Assembly (NCBI GenBank): GCA_963749905.1
Contig: CAVVOF010000002.1
Location: forward strand, 186,001 to 250,000
DNA: 64,000 bases
DNA from: UBA10649 sp963749905
GTDB taxonomy: Bacteria; Actinomycetota; Actinomycetes; S36-B12
Direction: 5' to 3'
Part shown: positions 41,747-50,705 of the stretch, in pieces
How the letters are laid out: each line of letters begins with the position of its first letter
How positions within the stretch are numbered: position 1 is the stretch's first letter
Notes under the pieces: model-generated
What the model was told of the DNA's origin: nothing
Databases searched by the model: none
What the model saw: the letters and a program-made list of their open reading frames with translations, nothing else
Made by a program: the position numbers and the translations under genes

Positions 41747-42991
41747 ATGCACGCGACACGCCGGGCGCGCCGTCGCGACCGTGAGCGCCACCAGCGGGAG
41801 CAGCGCCACCGCGCACAGCACCGCATACGACGAGGCGAACACGACCAGTCCGGCGACGATGCCACCGAGTGCACCGGCCGAGTTCATCACCAGGTCGGAG
41901 AGCCCCTGCACGGCCGGTCGCTCGGCCGCCTCCACCTCGTCGGTGACGATGGTCGAGCCGGCGATGAGGGTGCACGACCAGCCCAGCCCGAGCAGGAAGA
42001 GCCCGAGGCCCAGCATCGGCACGTTGTCGCCCGGAGCCAGGCCGGCGATGACGCAGGCCGCGGCCAGGATGACGATCCCGGCGACCACGACCTGCAGGCG
42101 GCCGAACCGGTCCACCGCCCAGCCCACCACAGGCGAGAGCGCGAACATGCCGGCCACGTGCACGCTGATGACCAGGCCGATCAGTTGCAGCGTCACGTCG
42201 ACGTGCGCCATGTGCACCGGCGTCATGACCATGACCATGACCATGACGACGTGGCCCACGGCGATGGCGGCGATGCCGAGCACGGCCCGCGGACGGCCGC
42301 GCAGGTGCTCGATGCCATCGCGCAGTCGCGGTCGATGCGAGGGCTCACCCCGGGACCGTCGTTGGGCCAGCGCGGTGAGGTAGGGATCGGGGCGCAGGAA
42401 CACCAGCAGGATCACGGCAGTGAGCACGAGGCAGCCGCCGGCCACGACGTACGGCCCGGACAGCTGCGGCAGGCCGAGGGCCAGGCCGAGGTTCCCCGAT
42501 GCGTTGAGCAGGTTGGGCCCGAGGACCGCGCCCACCGTCCCGGCCCAGACGACCCAGGACAGTGCCCGCGCCCGGTGATCATCGGTGGCCAGGTCGGTGG
42601 CCGCGTAGCGGGCCTGATAGCTCGAGGCACTGGCCACGCCGACCATGAAGCACCCGATCAGGATCAACGGCAACGCCCGCGTCACGGCGCCCACGATGAC
42701 GACGCCGGCTCCGAGCGCACCGATTCCGTAGCCCGTCGCCAGTGCGACCCGTCGCCCGCGACTGAGCGCGATGCGGGCCAGCGGCAGCGCCAGCACGGCG
42801 GCGCCCAGGACCCCGGCCGTCTGTGCCAGGCCGGCGACCGCCTCGCTGTCGGCGATCGACGCGGCGATCAGCGAGCCGGCCGGGATGGCTCCGGCCACCG
42901 CGATGCCGCTGAACACCTGCGCGGCCGACAGCGTGGCCACCGAGCGGGCCTGCACGCGAGCGACATCGACGGTGGGAGCGAGAGTGGTCAC
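41726..42991 (-). CDS. MFS transporter
   Basis: Twelve-helix major facilitator protein of 421 residues with a central basic loop (about 205-225). Motif-A-like RIALSRGRRVALATG and VVGWAVDRFGRLQ are visible. Four GACCAT-type hexamers encode a Val-Met run in helix 7. Substrate unknown. It sits between recA and the DUF3046 gene, usually closer neighbours in actinobacteria. Its start overlaps the sulfotransferase stop and its last codons contain the recA SOS box. Confidence 0.88.
   Translation of the reverse strand: MTTLAPTVDVARVQARSVATLSAAQVFSGIAVAGAIPAGSLIAASIADSEAVAGLAQTAGVLGAAVLALPLARIALSRGRRVALATGYGIGALGAGVVIVGAVTRALPLILIGCFMVGVASASSYQARYAATDLATDDHRARALSWVVWAGTVGAVLGPNLLNASGNLGLALGLPQLSGPYVVAGGCLVLTAVILLVFLRPDPYLTALAQRRSRGEPSHRPRLRDGIEHLRGRPRAVLGIAAIAVGHVVMVMVMVMTPVHMAHVDVTLQLIGLVISVHVAGMFALSPVVGWAVDRFGRLQVVVAGIVILAAACVIAGLAPGDNVPMLGLGLFLLGLGWSCTLIAGSTIVTDEVEAAERPAVQGLSDLVMNSAGALGGIVAGLVVFASSYAVLCAVALLPLVALTVATARPACRVHSNTRSI
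42224..42247 (-). repeat. Four tandem CATGAC hexamers in the MFS gene
   Basis: CATGAC repeats four times from 42224 to 42247, coding an alternating Val-Met stretch in a predicted membrane helix. Copy changes would keep the frame and lengthen or shorten the helix by two residues each. Confidence 0.8.
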
Positions 42992-43704
42992 GGCAGGCCC
43001 TCGCCGTCGTCCTCAGCATCCCCGGCGTGCGGGCCGTGCTCGAGCCGCTCCCCCACCGCTTGCCGCACCGCCGCCTCGTCTTCGGGCAGGCCCACGGAGG
43101 TGAAGGCCGCGCTCAGCACGTCGGGGCGCCCGGCCCAGGCGTCGTAGTCCAGCAGGATCGCGCGACCGGGCCCCTTGATGCGCTGAAGCTCGTCGACCGC
43201 GTCGGTGAGCCACTGACGTGTCTGCGCGAGCGCCGGAACCGGGTCGCCGTGCGCGGGCCACCAGCCGCTGCGGGCAGCGGACTCGGGATCGCGAACGTTG
43301 ACGACGTAGCGGATGCCGGGGAGGAGCGTGTCCAGGAACAGCAGGTACGACAGCAGCAGCTCGTAGGACTCGAAGTGGCCCGGTTCGTACCGGATCTCCT
43401 TGAAGCCCAGCCATTCGGTGTTCTTGCGGGGCCGCAGCACCGTCTCGATCACATGCCGCCGCAGGTCGGCCACCACCTCGGCGGGGTCCAGGCGGGCCGA
43501 TCCGAACCACGGGTGCGTCGGCTTGCCGGCGTGGTGGCGATCCGCGGTCTCGGCGACCGACTGCACATAGGCCTGCAGCCCGCGGAAGGCCGCGTAGTTC
43601 TCGCCGCGGACCAGGACACCGGGCAGGGCATTGAGGGCGGACTGGATGACCGTGCTGCCGGTGCGCCCGTACGTCACCACGGTCACGAACCGCAGCTCGC
43701 TCAT
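42988..43704 (-). CDS. Sulfotransferase-like protein
   Basis: Protein of 238 residues with the PAPS-binding-type loop YGRTGSTVIQSAL at residues 12-24, followed by a mainly helical fold and VVNVRDPESAARSGWW, a likely 3'-phosphate motif. This is the sulfotransferase/Stf0-like superfamily; donor and acceptor are inferred. It overlaps DUF3046 upstream and the MFS gene downstream by ATGA, so all three are likely one transcript. Confidence 0.78.
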   Translation of the reverse strand: MSELRFVTVVTYGRTGSTVIQSALNALPGVLVRGENYAAFRGLQAYVQSVAETADRHHAGKPTHPWFGSARLDPAEVVADLRRHVIETVLRPRKNTEWLGFKEIRYEPGHFESYELLLSYLLFLDTLLPGIRYVVNVRDPESAARSGWWPAHGDPVPALAQTRQWLTDAVDELQRIKGPGRAILLDYDAWAGRPDVLSAAFTSVGLPEDEAAVRQAVGERLEHGPHAGDAEDDGEGLP

Positions 43705-43892
43705 CGCAGCGTTCCGGGCACCTCAGTGGTCGCGCACACCGCACGCCAGATGGCCTTGGTCTCGACGCCATCGGCGATCGCCTGCTCGACGGTCAGGCCC
43801 AGCGGCGGCAGGACGACGTCGTGCGCCCATGAGTGTGCATAGGCCGGACCGAGCACCAGCTCCATCCGTTCCCAGAAGTCCGTGAGGCGCAC
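43701..43892 (-). CDS. DUF3046 protein
   Basis: Small 63-residue protein (RLTDFWERMELVLGPAYA to AIWRAVC) matching the DUF3046 family, found near recA across actinobacteria; function unknown. GTG 43892 is used because it gives the usual family start. It is divergent from the YwiC-like gene with 36 bases between starts and overlaps the sulfotransferase start by ATGA. Confidence 0.88.
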   Translation of the reverse strand: MRLTDFWERMELVLGPAYAHSWAHDVVLPPLGLTVEQAIADGVETKAIWRAVCATTEVPGTLR

Positions 43893-43928
43893 GGTGGCAC
43901 AGTCTGCCCCATCGGACACAATCGGCAC

Positions 43929-44747
43929 GTGTCCGCACCACTCGCCCCGCGTCGCCGGGTCAGCCCGGTCCCGCCGCAGCATGGTGCCTGGGCCTTCCTG
44001 GGGCTGCCGGTGGCCACTGCGCTGCCGGTCACGCCGTGGACCCCTCTGCTCGTCCTGCTCGCCGGCGCCTGGGTCGCCGCCTACCCCGCCTCGTACTTCC
44101 TGCTGGCCATCGTCCGCGACGCCGAGTCCCGGCATCCCGATCCGGGGCGCTTCGTGCCGCCGTTGGCCGCCTGGTCCGTTCCGGTGCTGGTCCTCGGCGT
44201 ACCACTGCTGGTGGCCCGGCCGTGGCTGGTCTGGGTCGCCGCGCTCTACCTGGTCGCCTTCGCCGTGAACCTCGCGTACGCGCGGCGGCGTGACGAGCGG
44301 GCCCTCACCAACGACGCGGTGTTCATCGTGGAGTGCGCGGCCATGGTGCCGGTCACCTGGCTGGTCGGGACGGGGCAGGCCGGCTGGGGCATTCCCGATC
44401 TGGCGGCCGTACCCAGCCACGTCTGGGTGCTCACGGCGGCGGTCGCCCTCCTCCTGCTCGGATCCACCCTGCACGTGAAGTCGCTCATCAGGGAACGCTC
44501 CGACGCCCGCTACGCCCGCGCCTCCCGCGCGGTCGCGCTCGTGTCGACGATCGGCTCGCTCGCGCTGGCCGCCTGGTGGGGCCTGCCCGCGGGGCTGGCA
44601 CTGACGCTGCCCTTCGCGTGGTTCGCGATCCGGTCCGTCCTGCTGGCCGACCCGACCATGCGCCCGGCGCGACTCGGGATGGTGGAGCTCGTCGGCTTCC
44701 TGCTGCTCGTGGCCGCGGCCACGCTGGCCACGGTGCTGTCGCCATGA
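43929..44747 (+). CDS. YwiC-like membrane protein
   Basis: Integral membrane protein of 272 residues with about eight helices. The N-terminal PPQHGAWAFLGLP and the loop AYARRRDERALTND are family marks of YwiC-like proteins, whose function is not established. GTG 43929 is preferred; CACAAT just upstream suggests a -10 with a very short leader. Its stop overlaps the lhr start by ATGA. Confidence 0.82.
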   Translation: MSAPLAPRRRVSPVPPQHGAWAFLGLPVATALPVTPWTPLLVLLAGAWVAAYPASYFLLAIVRDAESRHPDPGRFVPPLAAWSVPVLVLGVPLLVARPWLVWVAALYLVAFAVNLAYARRRDERALTNDAVFIVECAAMVPVTWLVGTGQAGWGIPDLAAVPSHVWVLTAAVALLLLGSTLHVKSLIRERSDARYARASRAVALVSTIGSLALAAWWGLPAGLALTLPFAWFAIRSVLLADPTMRPARLGMVELVGFLLLVAAATLATVLSP

Positions 44748-47700
44748 CGCCCTCGCCCGAGGCCCCCGACGGCCTGTCCGCCCTGCATCCGCTGACCCGC
44801 GCCTGGTTCGCCACCGCATTCGACTCCCCCACCGCCGCTCAGCAGGGTGCGTGGGCGGCCATCGCCCAGGGCGACGACACGCTCGTCGTCGCGCCCACGG
44901 GCAGCGGCAAGACGCTGGCGGCCTTCCTGCATGCCATCGACCGGCTGCTGCACTCGCCGGTGCCCGACGATCCGCGGGAACGGTGCCGGGTGCTGTACGT
45001 GTCCCCGCTCAAGGCGCTCGCGGTCGACGTGGAGCGCAACCTGCGGTCGCCGCTCGTCGGGATCGAGCGCGAGGCCAGGCGCGCGGGTCAGGCGGTCAGC
45101 GAGGTGACCGTCGGGATCCGTACCGGCGACACCCCCTCGGCCGAGCGGGCCCGCCTCGCGCGACGCCCACCGGACATCCTCATCACCACGCCCGAGTCGC
45201 TGTTCCTGGTGCTGACGTCTCAGGCCCGCGAGACGCTGCGCAGCGTCGACACGGTCATCGTCGACGAGGTGCATGCCGTCGCCGGCACCAAGCGTGGCGC
45301 ACACCTGGCGCTGTCGCTCGCGCGGCTGGATGCACTGCGTGATCGGCCCGCCCAGCGCATCGGCCTGTCCGCCACCGTCCGGCCGGTCGAGACCGTGGCC
45401 GAGTACCTCCGGCCGCAGCGGCCGGCGACCGTGGTCGCCCCGCGCTCGCCCAAGGAGTGGGACCTGCAGATCCGCGTACCCGTCGAGGACATGACGGCGC
45501 CGGGCGACGTCACCGACGCCGACCCCGTCGCCCGCACGTCCATCTGGCCGCACATCGACGAGCAGGTCGTGGACCTGATCGCGGAGCACCACACCACGCT
45601 GGTCTTCGCCAACAGCCGCCGGCTCGCGGAGCGGATCACCGCCCGGATCAACGAGATCGCCGTCGATCGCGCACTGGCGGCCGGGGATCACGACCCGCAG
45701 CCCATCGCCCGCGCCCACCACGGCTCCGTCAGCCGCGAGCAGCGGGCCCTCATCGAGGACGACCTGAAGTCGGGACGACTGCCCGCGGTGGTGGCCACCA
45801 GCAGCCTCGAGCTGGGCATCGACATGGGCGCCATCGACCTCGTCGTGCAGGTCGAGACCCCGCCGAGCGTGGCGAGCGGCCTGCAGCGCGTCGGGCGGGC
45901 CGGCCACCAGGTGGGGGCGGTCAGCCGCGGCGTCATCTTCCCGAAGTATCGGGGCGACCTGATCACCTCCGCCGTCGTGACCCAGCGGATGCGCGAGGGC
46001 GAGATCGAGCAGCTGCGGCTGCCCCGCTCGCCACTCGACGTGCTCGCCCAGCAGATCGTCGCCATGGTGGCGATGGACGACTGGACGGTGACCGACCTGT
46101 TCGACCTGGTGCGGCAGGCCGCGCCGTTCACGACCCTCACCGAGGCGGTCCTCGAGTCGGTCCTCGACATGCTCTCCGGCCGCTACCCGTCCGACGAGTT
46201 CGCCGAGCTCCGGCCCCGCCTGGTCTGGGATCGCGACTCCGGGCGGCTGAGCGGACGACCCGGGGCCCAGCGACTCGCCGTCACCAGCGGCGGCACGATC
46301 CCTGACCGCGGGCTGTTCGGCGTGTTCCTGGTGGGGGCCGAGGGACCCGGCGCCCGCGTCGGCGAACTGGACGAGGAGATGGTCTACGAGTCCCGGGTCG
46401 GGGACGTCATCGCCCTCGGTGCGACCTCGTGGCGGATCGAGGACATCAGCCATGACCGCGTCCTCGTCTCGCCCGCGCCCGGCCAGTCCGGACGGCTGCC
46501 GTTCTGGCATGGCGACGCCCTCGGCAGGCCCGCCGAACTCGGGCGCGCGGTCGGCGCCTTCGTCCGCACCGTTGCTGCCGCTCGCGATCCGCATCGGCAG
46601 CTGGACGGCTTCGGTCTCGACCCGCGCGCCGCGGACAACCTGCTGAGGTACGTCGACGAGCAGCGGGCGGCGACCGGGACCGTGCCGCACGACCGGGCGA
46701 TCGTGGTCGAGCGGTTCCGCGACGAGCTCGGGGACTGGCGGGTGGTCGTGCACACGCCGTTCGGCGCGCAGGTGCACGCGCCATGGGCACTGGTCCTCGG
46801 CGGCCGGATCCGCGACTCGTTCGGGGTCGACGCACAGGTGATGCACGCCGACGACGGCATCGTGCTGAGGCTGCCGGACACCGATGACGAGGAGGTCGCG
46901 CGGGGCGTCCTCGACTTGATCGCCGTCGACCCGGACGAGATCGAGCGGCTGGTCACCGCGGAGGTCGGCGGCTCAGCGCTGTTCGCCGCCCGCTTCCGCG
47001 AGTGCGCCGCCCGCGCCCTGCTCCTCCCCCGCCGTCGGCCGGATCGCCGCACGCCCCTCTGGCAGCAGCGCCAGCGGTCCGCGCAGCTGCTCTCCGTCGC
47101 CGCGGGCTACGGCAGCTTCCCGATCGTCCTCGAGACCGTTCGCGAGTGCCTTCAGGACGTCTACGACGTGCCCGCGCTACGGGAGGTGCTGCGGGCGGTG
47201 CAGGACGGATCGGTCCGCGTGCACGAGGTGGCCACGGACTCCCCGTCGCCGTTCGCCCAGTCGCTGCTGTTCGGCTACGTGGCGTCCTTCCTGTACGAGG
47301 GCGACTCCCCGCTCGCGGAACGACGGGCCCAGGCGCTCACGCTGGATCCCGCCCTGCTCGCCGAGCTGCTCGGCACCCCCGAGCTCCGCGACCTCCTCGA
47401 CCGCCAGGCCATCGAGGAGGTCGAAGCAGAGCTGCAGCACCTCACCGAGACCACTCGGGCCCGCAGCCTGGAGCAGGCGGCCGACCTGCTGCGCATCCTC
47501 GGGCCGCTCGACGAGGCAGCGGCGACGTCGCGCGGAATCGCGTCGGAGTGGCTGCACGAGCTGGTCCGTGATCGCCGCGCGATCACCGTGCGGATCGCCG
47601 GGGCGGAGGTCACCGCCGCCATCGAGGACGCCGGACGGCTCCGAGACGCCCTGGGCGTCGCCCTGCCCGTCGGGCTGCCCGAGGCCCACCTCGCTCTGGT

Positions 47701-49219
47701 CGACGACCCCCTGGGCGACGTGATCGGCCGGTTCGCGCGCACCCACGGGCCGTTCCGTCCGCAGGAGCTCACCGACGATCTCGGCCTGCCCCCGGCGGTC
47801 GTCGCCGAGGTCCTCGAGCGGCTCGTCGCCTCCCGGCGGGTCGTCAGGGGCGACTTCCGCCCGGGCGCCAGCGGCACCGAGTACTGCGACGCCGACGTCC
47901 TGCGCCGGATCCGGCGCCGCACGGTGGCCCGGCTGCGGCACCAGATCGAGCCTGTCCCGCAACGCGACTACGCCGCCTTCCTGCCGGGATGGCAGCACGT
48001 GTCGCCGAGCGGTGAGCGGCCGACGCTGCACGGACCGGACGGCTGCTTCGAGGTCATCGACCAGCTCGCCGGTGCCGCCCTGCCGGCCAGCACCTGGCTG
48101 CGATCCGTGCTGCCGGCCCGGGTGACCGGCGTCGACGAGGGGGCGGTCGATCAGCTGTTGGCGTCGGGCGACGTGACCTGGTGGGGCGTCGCGCCGCTGC
48201 CGGGCGGCGACGGCGTGATCGCCCTCGCCCCGGTCGATCGGGCGCCCTTCCTTCGCCCGATGCCGGACGCGGCCACGCTGGATCCCGCCGGCGCCGCGGT
48301 CGTCGAGGCGCTCGGCGCGGGTGGGGCGCAGTTCTTCCGCGACCTCGCCGATCGGCTGCGCATCGGGACCGCGGAGGCGCCGCTGCGCACGGACGCAGAG
48401 CTGCTCGAGACGCTGTGGACGCTGGTGTGGGCCGGCCACGTGACGAACGACGGGTGGTCCGGCCTGCGCTCCCGACTGTCCGGCCGCGCGGCCCCGCGCC
48501 CCACGGGCCAGCGTCGACGCCGAGCAGGACTGCCGTCGCGTTCGGGACCACCGGCCGGGGCCGGGCGATGGTCGCTGCTGCCACCGCCGGTGGCCGATGC
48601 CACCGGGACCGCGACGACGCTGGGCCAGGCGCTGCTGGATCGCCACGGGATCGTCACCCGGGGGGCGGTCATGGCCGAGCGGATCGACGGGGGGTACGCC
48701 CGCGTGTCCCGCGTGCTGAAGGCCTTCGAGGAGGTCGGCCGCTGCCAGCGCACCTATGCGGTCGAGGGGCTCGGGGCGTCGCAGTTCGCACTCGGCCCGG
48801 CGGTGGACCGACTTCGCTCGACACGTCCGTCCGCGACGCGCGGCACCGCCCCCTCGGTCGTCGTGCTCGCCGCCACCGACCCCGCCCAGCCGTACGGGGC
48901 GGCGCTGCCCTGGCCCGAACTGCCCAGCATGGCCGCCGCCCACCGGCCCGGTCGCAAGGCCGGCGCCTTCGTCGTGCTGGTCGACGGCGATCCCGCGCTG
49001 TACCTGGAGAAGGGCGGGCGGTCGCTGCTGCGGTGGGACCTGCCTGAGGAGACGATCGTCGCCGCGGCCCGGGCGCTCGGCAACGACGCGCCACGGCTCG
49101 GCTTGGAGCGCGCGGTCGTCCAGCGCATCAACGGCTTGCCCGCCACCGAATCGGCGGCCGCTCTGACCGCCGCCGGTTTCCTGCCGACTCCCCGCGGCCT
49201 GCGGCTGCGCACTCGATAG
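44744..49219 (+). CDS. lhr: Lhr-type ATP-dependent helicase (long form)
   Basis: Large superfamily 2 helicase of 1491 residues, matching the long Lhr family. Motif I is APTGSGKTLAAF near residue 50 and motif II VDEVHAVAGTKRGAH near 173. The C-terminal RecA lobe has LVFANSRRLAER, SSLELGIDMGAIDLVVQ and QRVGRAGHQVG. The Lhr core (winged helix and beta-barrel) and a long C-terminal domain follow. It unwinds RNA-DNA hybrids 3' to 5' and is linked to DNA damage survival in mycobacteria. Start overlaps the YwiC-like stop. Confidence 0.96.
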   Translation: MTPSPEAPDGLSALHPLTRAWFATAFDSPTAAQQGAWAAIAQGDDTLVVAPTGSGKTLAAFLHAIDRLLHSPVPDDPRERCRVLYVSPLKALAVDVERNLRSPLVGIEREARRAGQAVSEVTVGIRTGDTPSAERARLARRPPDILITTPESLFLVLTSQARETLRSVDTVIVDEVHAVAGTKRGAHLALSLARLDALRDRPAQRIGLSATVRPVETVAEYLRPQRPATVVAPRSPKEWDLQIRVPVEDMTAPGDVTDADPVARTSIWPHIDEQVVDLIAEHHTTLVFANSRRLAERITARINEIAVDRALAAGDHDPQPIARAHHGSVSREQRALIEDDLKSGRLPAVVATSSLELGIDMGAIDLVVQVETPPSVASGLQRVGRAGHQVGAVSRGVIFPKYRGDLITSAVVTQRMREGEIEQLRLPRSPLDVLAQQIVAMVAMDDWTVTDLFDLVRQAAPFTTLTEAVLESVLDMLSGRYPSDEFAELRPRLVWDRDSGRLSGRPGAQRLAVTSGGTIPDRGLFGVFLVGAEGPGARVGELDEEMVYESRVGDVIALGATSWRIEDISHDRVLVSPAPGQSGRLPFWHGDALGRPAELGRAVGAFVRTVAAARDPHRQLDGFGLDPRAADNLLRYVDEQRAATGTVPHDRAIVVERFRDELGDWRVVVHTPFGAQVHAPWALVLGGRIRDSFGVDAQVMHADDGIVLRLPDTDDEEVARGVLDLIAVDPDEIERLVTAEVGGSALFAARFRECAARALLLPRRRPDRRTPLWQQRQRSAQLLSVAAGYGSFPIVLETVRECLQDVYDVPALREVLRAVQDGSVRVHEVATDSPSPFAQSLLFGYVASFLYEGDSPLAERRAQALTLDPALLAELLGTPELRDLLDRQAIEEVEAELQHLTETTRARSLEQAADLLRILGPLDEAAATSRGIASEWLHELVRDRRAITVRIAGAEVTAAIEDAGRLRDALGVALPVGLPEAHLALVDDPLGDVIGRFARTHGPFRPQELTDDLGLPPAVVAEVLERLVASRRVVRGDFRPGASGTEYCDADVLRRIRRRTVARLRHQIEPVPQRDYAAFLPGWQHVSPSGERPTLHGPDGCFEVIDQLAGAALPASTWLRSVLPARVTGVDEGAVDQLLASGDVTWWGVAPLPGGDGVIALAPVDRAPFLRPMPDAATLDPAGAAVVEALGAGGAQFFRDLADRLRIGTAEAPLRTDAELLETLWTLVWAGHVTNDGWSGLRSRLSGRAAPRPTGQRRRRAGLPSRSGPPAGAGRWSLLPPPVADATGTATTLGQALLDRHGIVTRGAVMAERIDGGYARVSRVLKAFEEVGRCQRTYAVEGLGASQFALGPAVDRLRSTRPSATRGTAPSVVVLAATDPAQPYGAALPWPELPSMAAAHRPGRKAGAFVVLVDGDPALYLEKGGRSLLRWDLPEETIVAAARALGNDAPRLGLERAVVQRINGLPATESAAALTAAGFLPTPRGLRLRTR

Positions 49220-49245
49220 CGGCAGACGACCTGGCCGGCCGCCCG

Positions 49246-49509
49246 CTAGACGACGGCGAAGGGACGGACTACGGACTCGGCCTCGGCCACCTGGCTGCTG
49301 ACCGATGCCAGCACGTCGGACAGCGAGACCTCCAACGCGCCGCAGATGGCCGCCAGCAGCTCGCTCGACGCCTCCTTCTGGCCGCGCTCGACCTCGGACA
49401 GGTACCCGAGCGAGACGGAGGCGGCGCCGGAGACGTCGCGCAGGGTGCGCCCCTGGTCCTGGCGTCGGCGACGGAGCTCGTCGCCGATGACCTGTCGTAG
49501 GACGATCAC
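49246..49509 (-). CDS. clgR: ClgR-like XRE-family regulator
   Basis: Helix-turn-helix activator of 87 residues. RTLRDVSGAASVSLGYLSEVERGQKEASSE (in two stretches, about 24-53) is the XRE domain typical of ClgR, which activates clp protease genes in actinobacteria. GTG 49509 has GGGAGG four bases upstream; ATG 49521 is in frame. It follows cinA and pgsA as in Mycobacterium and Streptomyces. The C-terminal end is hydrophobic (PFAVV), perhaps a degron as in other ClgR proteins. Confidence 0.88.
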   Translation of the reverse strand: MIVLRQVIGDELRRRRQDQGRTLRDVSGAASVSLGYLSEVERGQKEASSELLAAICGALEVSLSDVLASVSSQVAEAESVVRPFAVV

Positions 49510-49591
49510 GTCGCCTCCCATCCGGGTGTTCGAGACATCGAGTGCTAGCGAGATTTGTAGGGTACCTGCCCCAACACCGTCCCGCAGAGTG

Positions 49592-50083
49592 CTATTCCCG
49601 CCCGTCGTCGCGGGCGGATGCATCCGCCAGCAGTTCGTCGAGCAGGTCCCAGCATGCCGCAACGGTCTGACGCCGGATCAGCGTCCGATCTCCGGAGAGC
49701 TGCAGTGAGCGGGCCAGGGTCCGGTCGGGTCCGGCGACGGCGATCCAGACGGTGCCCACGGCCGCGCCTTCATGGGGTTCCGGTCCCGCCACGCCGGTGG
49801 TGCCGATGCCAAGATCCGCATCGAGGACCCGTCGGGCCCCCTCGGCCATCGCCCGGGCCACCGCCTCGCTGACCACGCCGTCGGCCAGGGCCTGCTCCGG
49901 TACGCCGAGGAGCTCGCGCTTGGCCGCCACCTGGTAGGCGACGATGCCGCCCTGCAGCACCGCGGAGCACCCCGGGACGTCGGCCAGCGTCGCGGCCACC
50001 AGGCCGGCGGTGAGCGACTCCCCCGTCGCCAGCCGCAGGCCGCGGTCCGTCAGCCGCGCCACCACGTCGACGGGCTCAGGCAC
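49592..50083 (-). CDS. cinA: CinA C-terminal domain protein (NMN amidohydrolase)
   Basis: Short CinA/PncC form of 163 residues that deamidates nicotinamide mononucleotide. The N-terminal TGESLTAGLVAATLADVPG and GTTGVAGPEPH segments hold the active site. No N-terminal MoaB-like domain, as usual for actinobacteria. Overlaps the pgsA end by eight bases. Confidence 0.9.
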   Translation of the reverse strand: MPEPVDVVARLTDRGLRLATGESLTAGLVAATLADVPGCSAVLQGGIVAYQVAAKRELLGVPEQALADGVVSEAVARAMAEGARRVLDADLGIGTTGVAGPEPHEGAAVGTVWIAVAGPDRTLARSLQLSGDRTLIRRQTVAACWDLLDELLADASARDDGRE

Positions 50084-50705
50084 GGTGCACGCCCAGCAGG
50101 CTCTGGGTCTGCGGTGGCTGCCGGCGCAGCCGGATCGCCCGGACCACGTAGTCCAGGCCGGTGGCCACGGTGAGGACGATGGCCAGGCCCATGGCGACGG
50201 CGCTGGCCGTCGGCCACCAGTCCACCGGCAGCTCGGCCAGGTACATGGCGATCGCCACCGTCTGCACGACGGTCTTCACCTTGCCGCCTCGGCTGGCCGG
50301 GATCACGCCGTGCTCGATGACCCAGAAGCGCAGGAGCGTCACGCCGATCTCCCGGCCGAGGATGACCAGGGTCACCCACCAGGGCAACTCACCGAGGAGG
50401 GACAGGCCGACCAGTGCCACGCCGGTCAGGGCCTTGTCGGCGATCGGGTCGGCGACCTTGCCGAACGTGGTCACCAGCCCGTAGCGGCGGGCGATCGCGC
50501 CGTCGGCGAGGTCGGTGATCGAGGCGAGCACGAACAGGATCGCGGCCGCGTCGCGCGCGCGACCGGAAGCGCCGTCGCCGAGCCAGAGGAGGTACGCGAG
50601 CAGGGGCACGCACAGCACCCTGAGCATGGTCAGTGCATTGGGCAGGTTGACGACGGGGGCATCGCCCACCGGGTCGCCGGCGCGATCCGGGACGGCCGGT
50701 TTCAT
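50076..50705 (-). CDS. pgsA: CDP-diacylglycerol-glycerol-3-phosphate 3-phosphatidyltransferase (PgsA)
   Basis: Membrane CDP-alcohol phosphatidyltransferase of 209 residues, first step to phosphatidylglycerol and cardiolipin. The catalytic motif reads DLADGAIARR, then G and two Asp in FGKVADPIAD (about residues 65-90). About five helices. ATG overlaps the rimO stop. Substrate glycerol phosphate is assigned from gene order; another alcohol is possible. Confidence 0.9.
   Translation of the reverse strand: MKPAVPDRAGDPVGDAPVVNLPNALTMLRVLCVPLLAYLLWLGDGASGRARDAAAILFVLASITDLADGAIARRYGLVTTFGKVADPIADKALTGVALVGLSLLGELPWWVTLVILGREIGVTLLRFWVIEHGVIPASRGGKVKTVVQTVAIAMYLAELPVDWWPTASAVAMGLAIVLTVATGLDYVVRAIRLRRQPPQTQSLLGVHRA

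Noticed and set aside
44510..46846. 778-codon open frame opposite lhr
   Set aside because: Shadow of the lhr coding strand; no motifs and no ribosome site.
49510..49591. ClgR self-binding site upstream of clgR
   Set aside because: No convincing palindrome matching a ClgR operator was visible in the 82-base gap.
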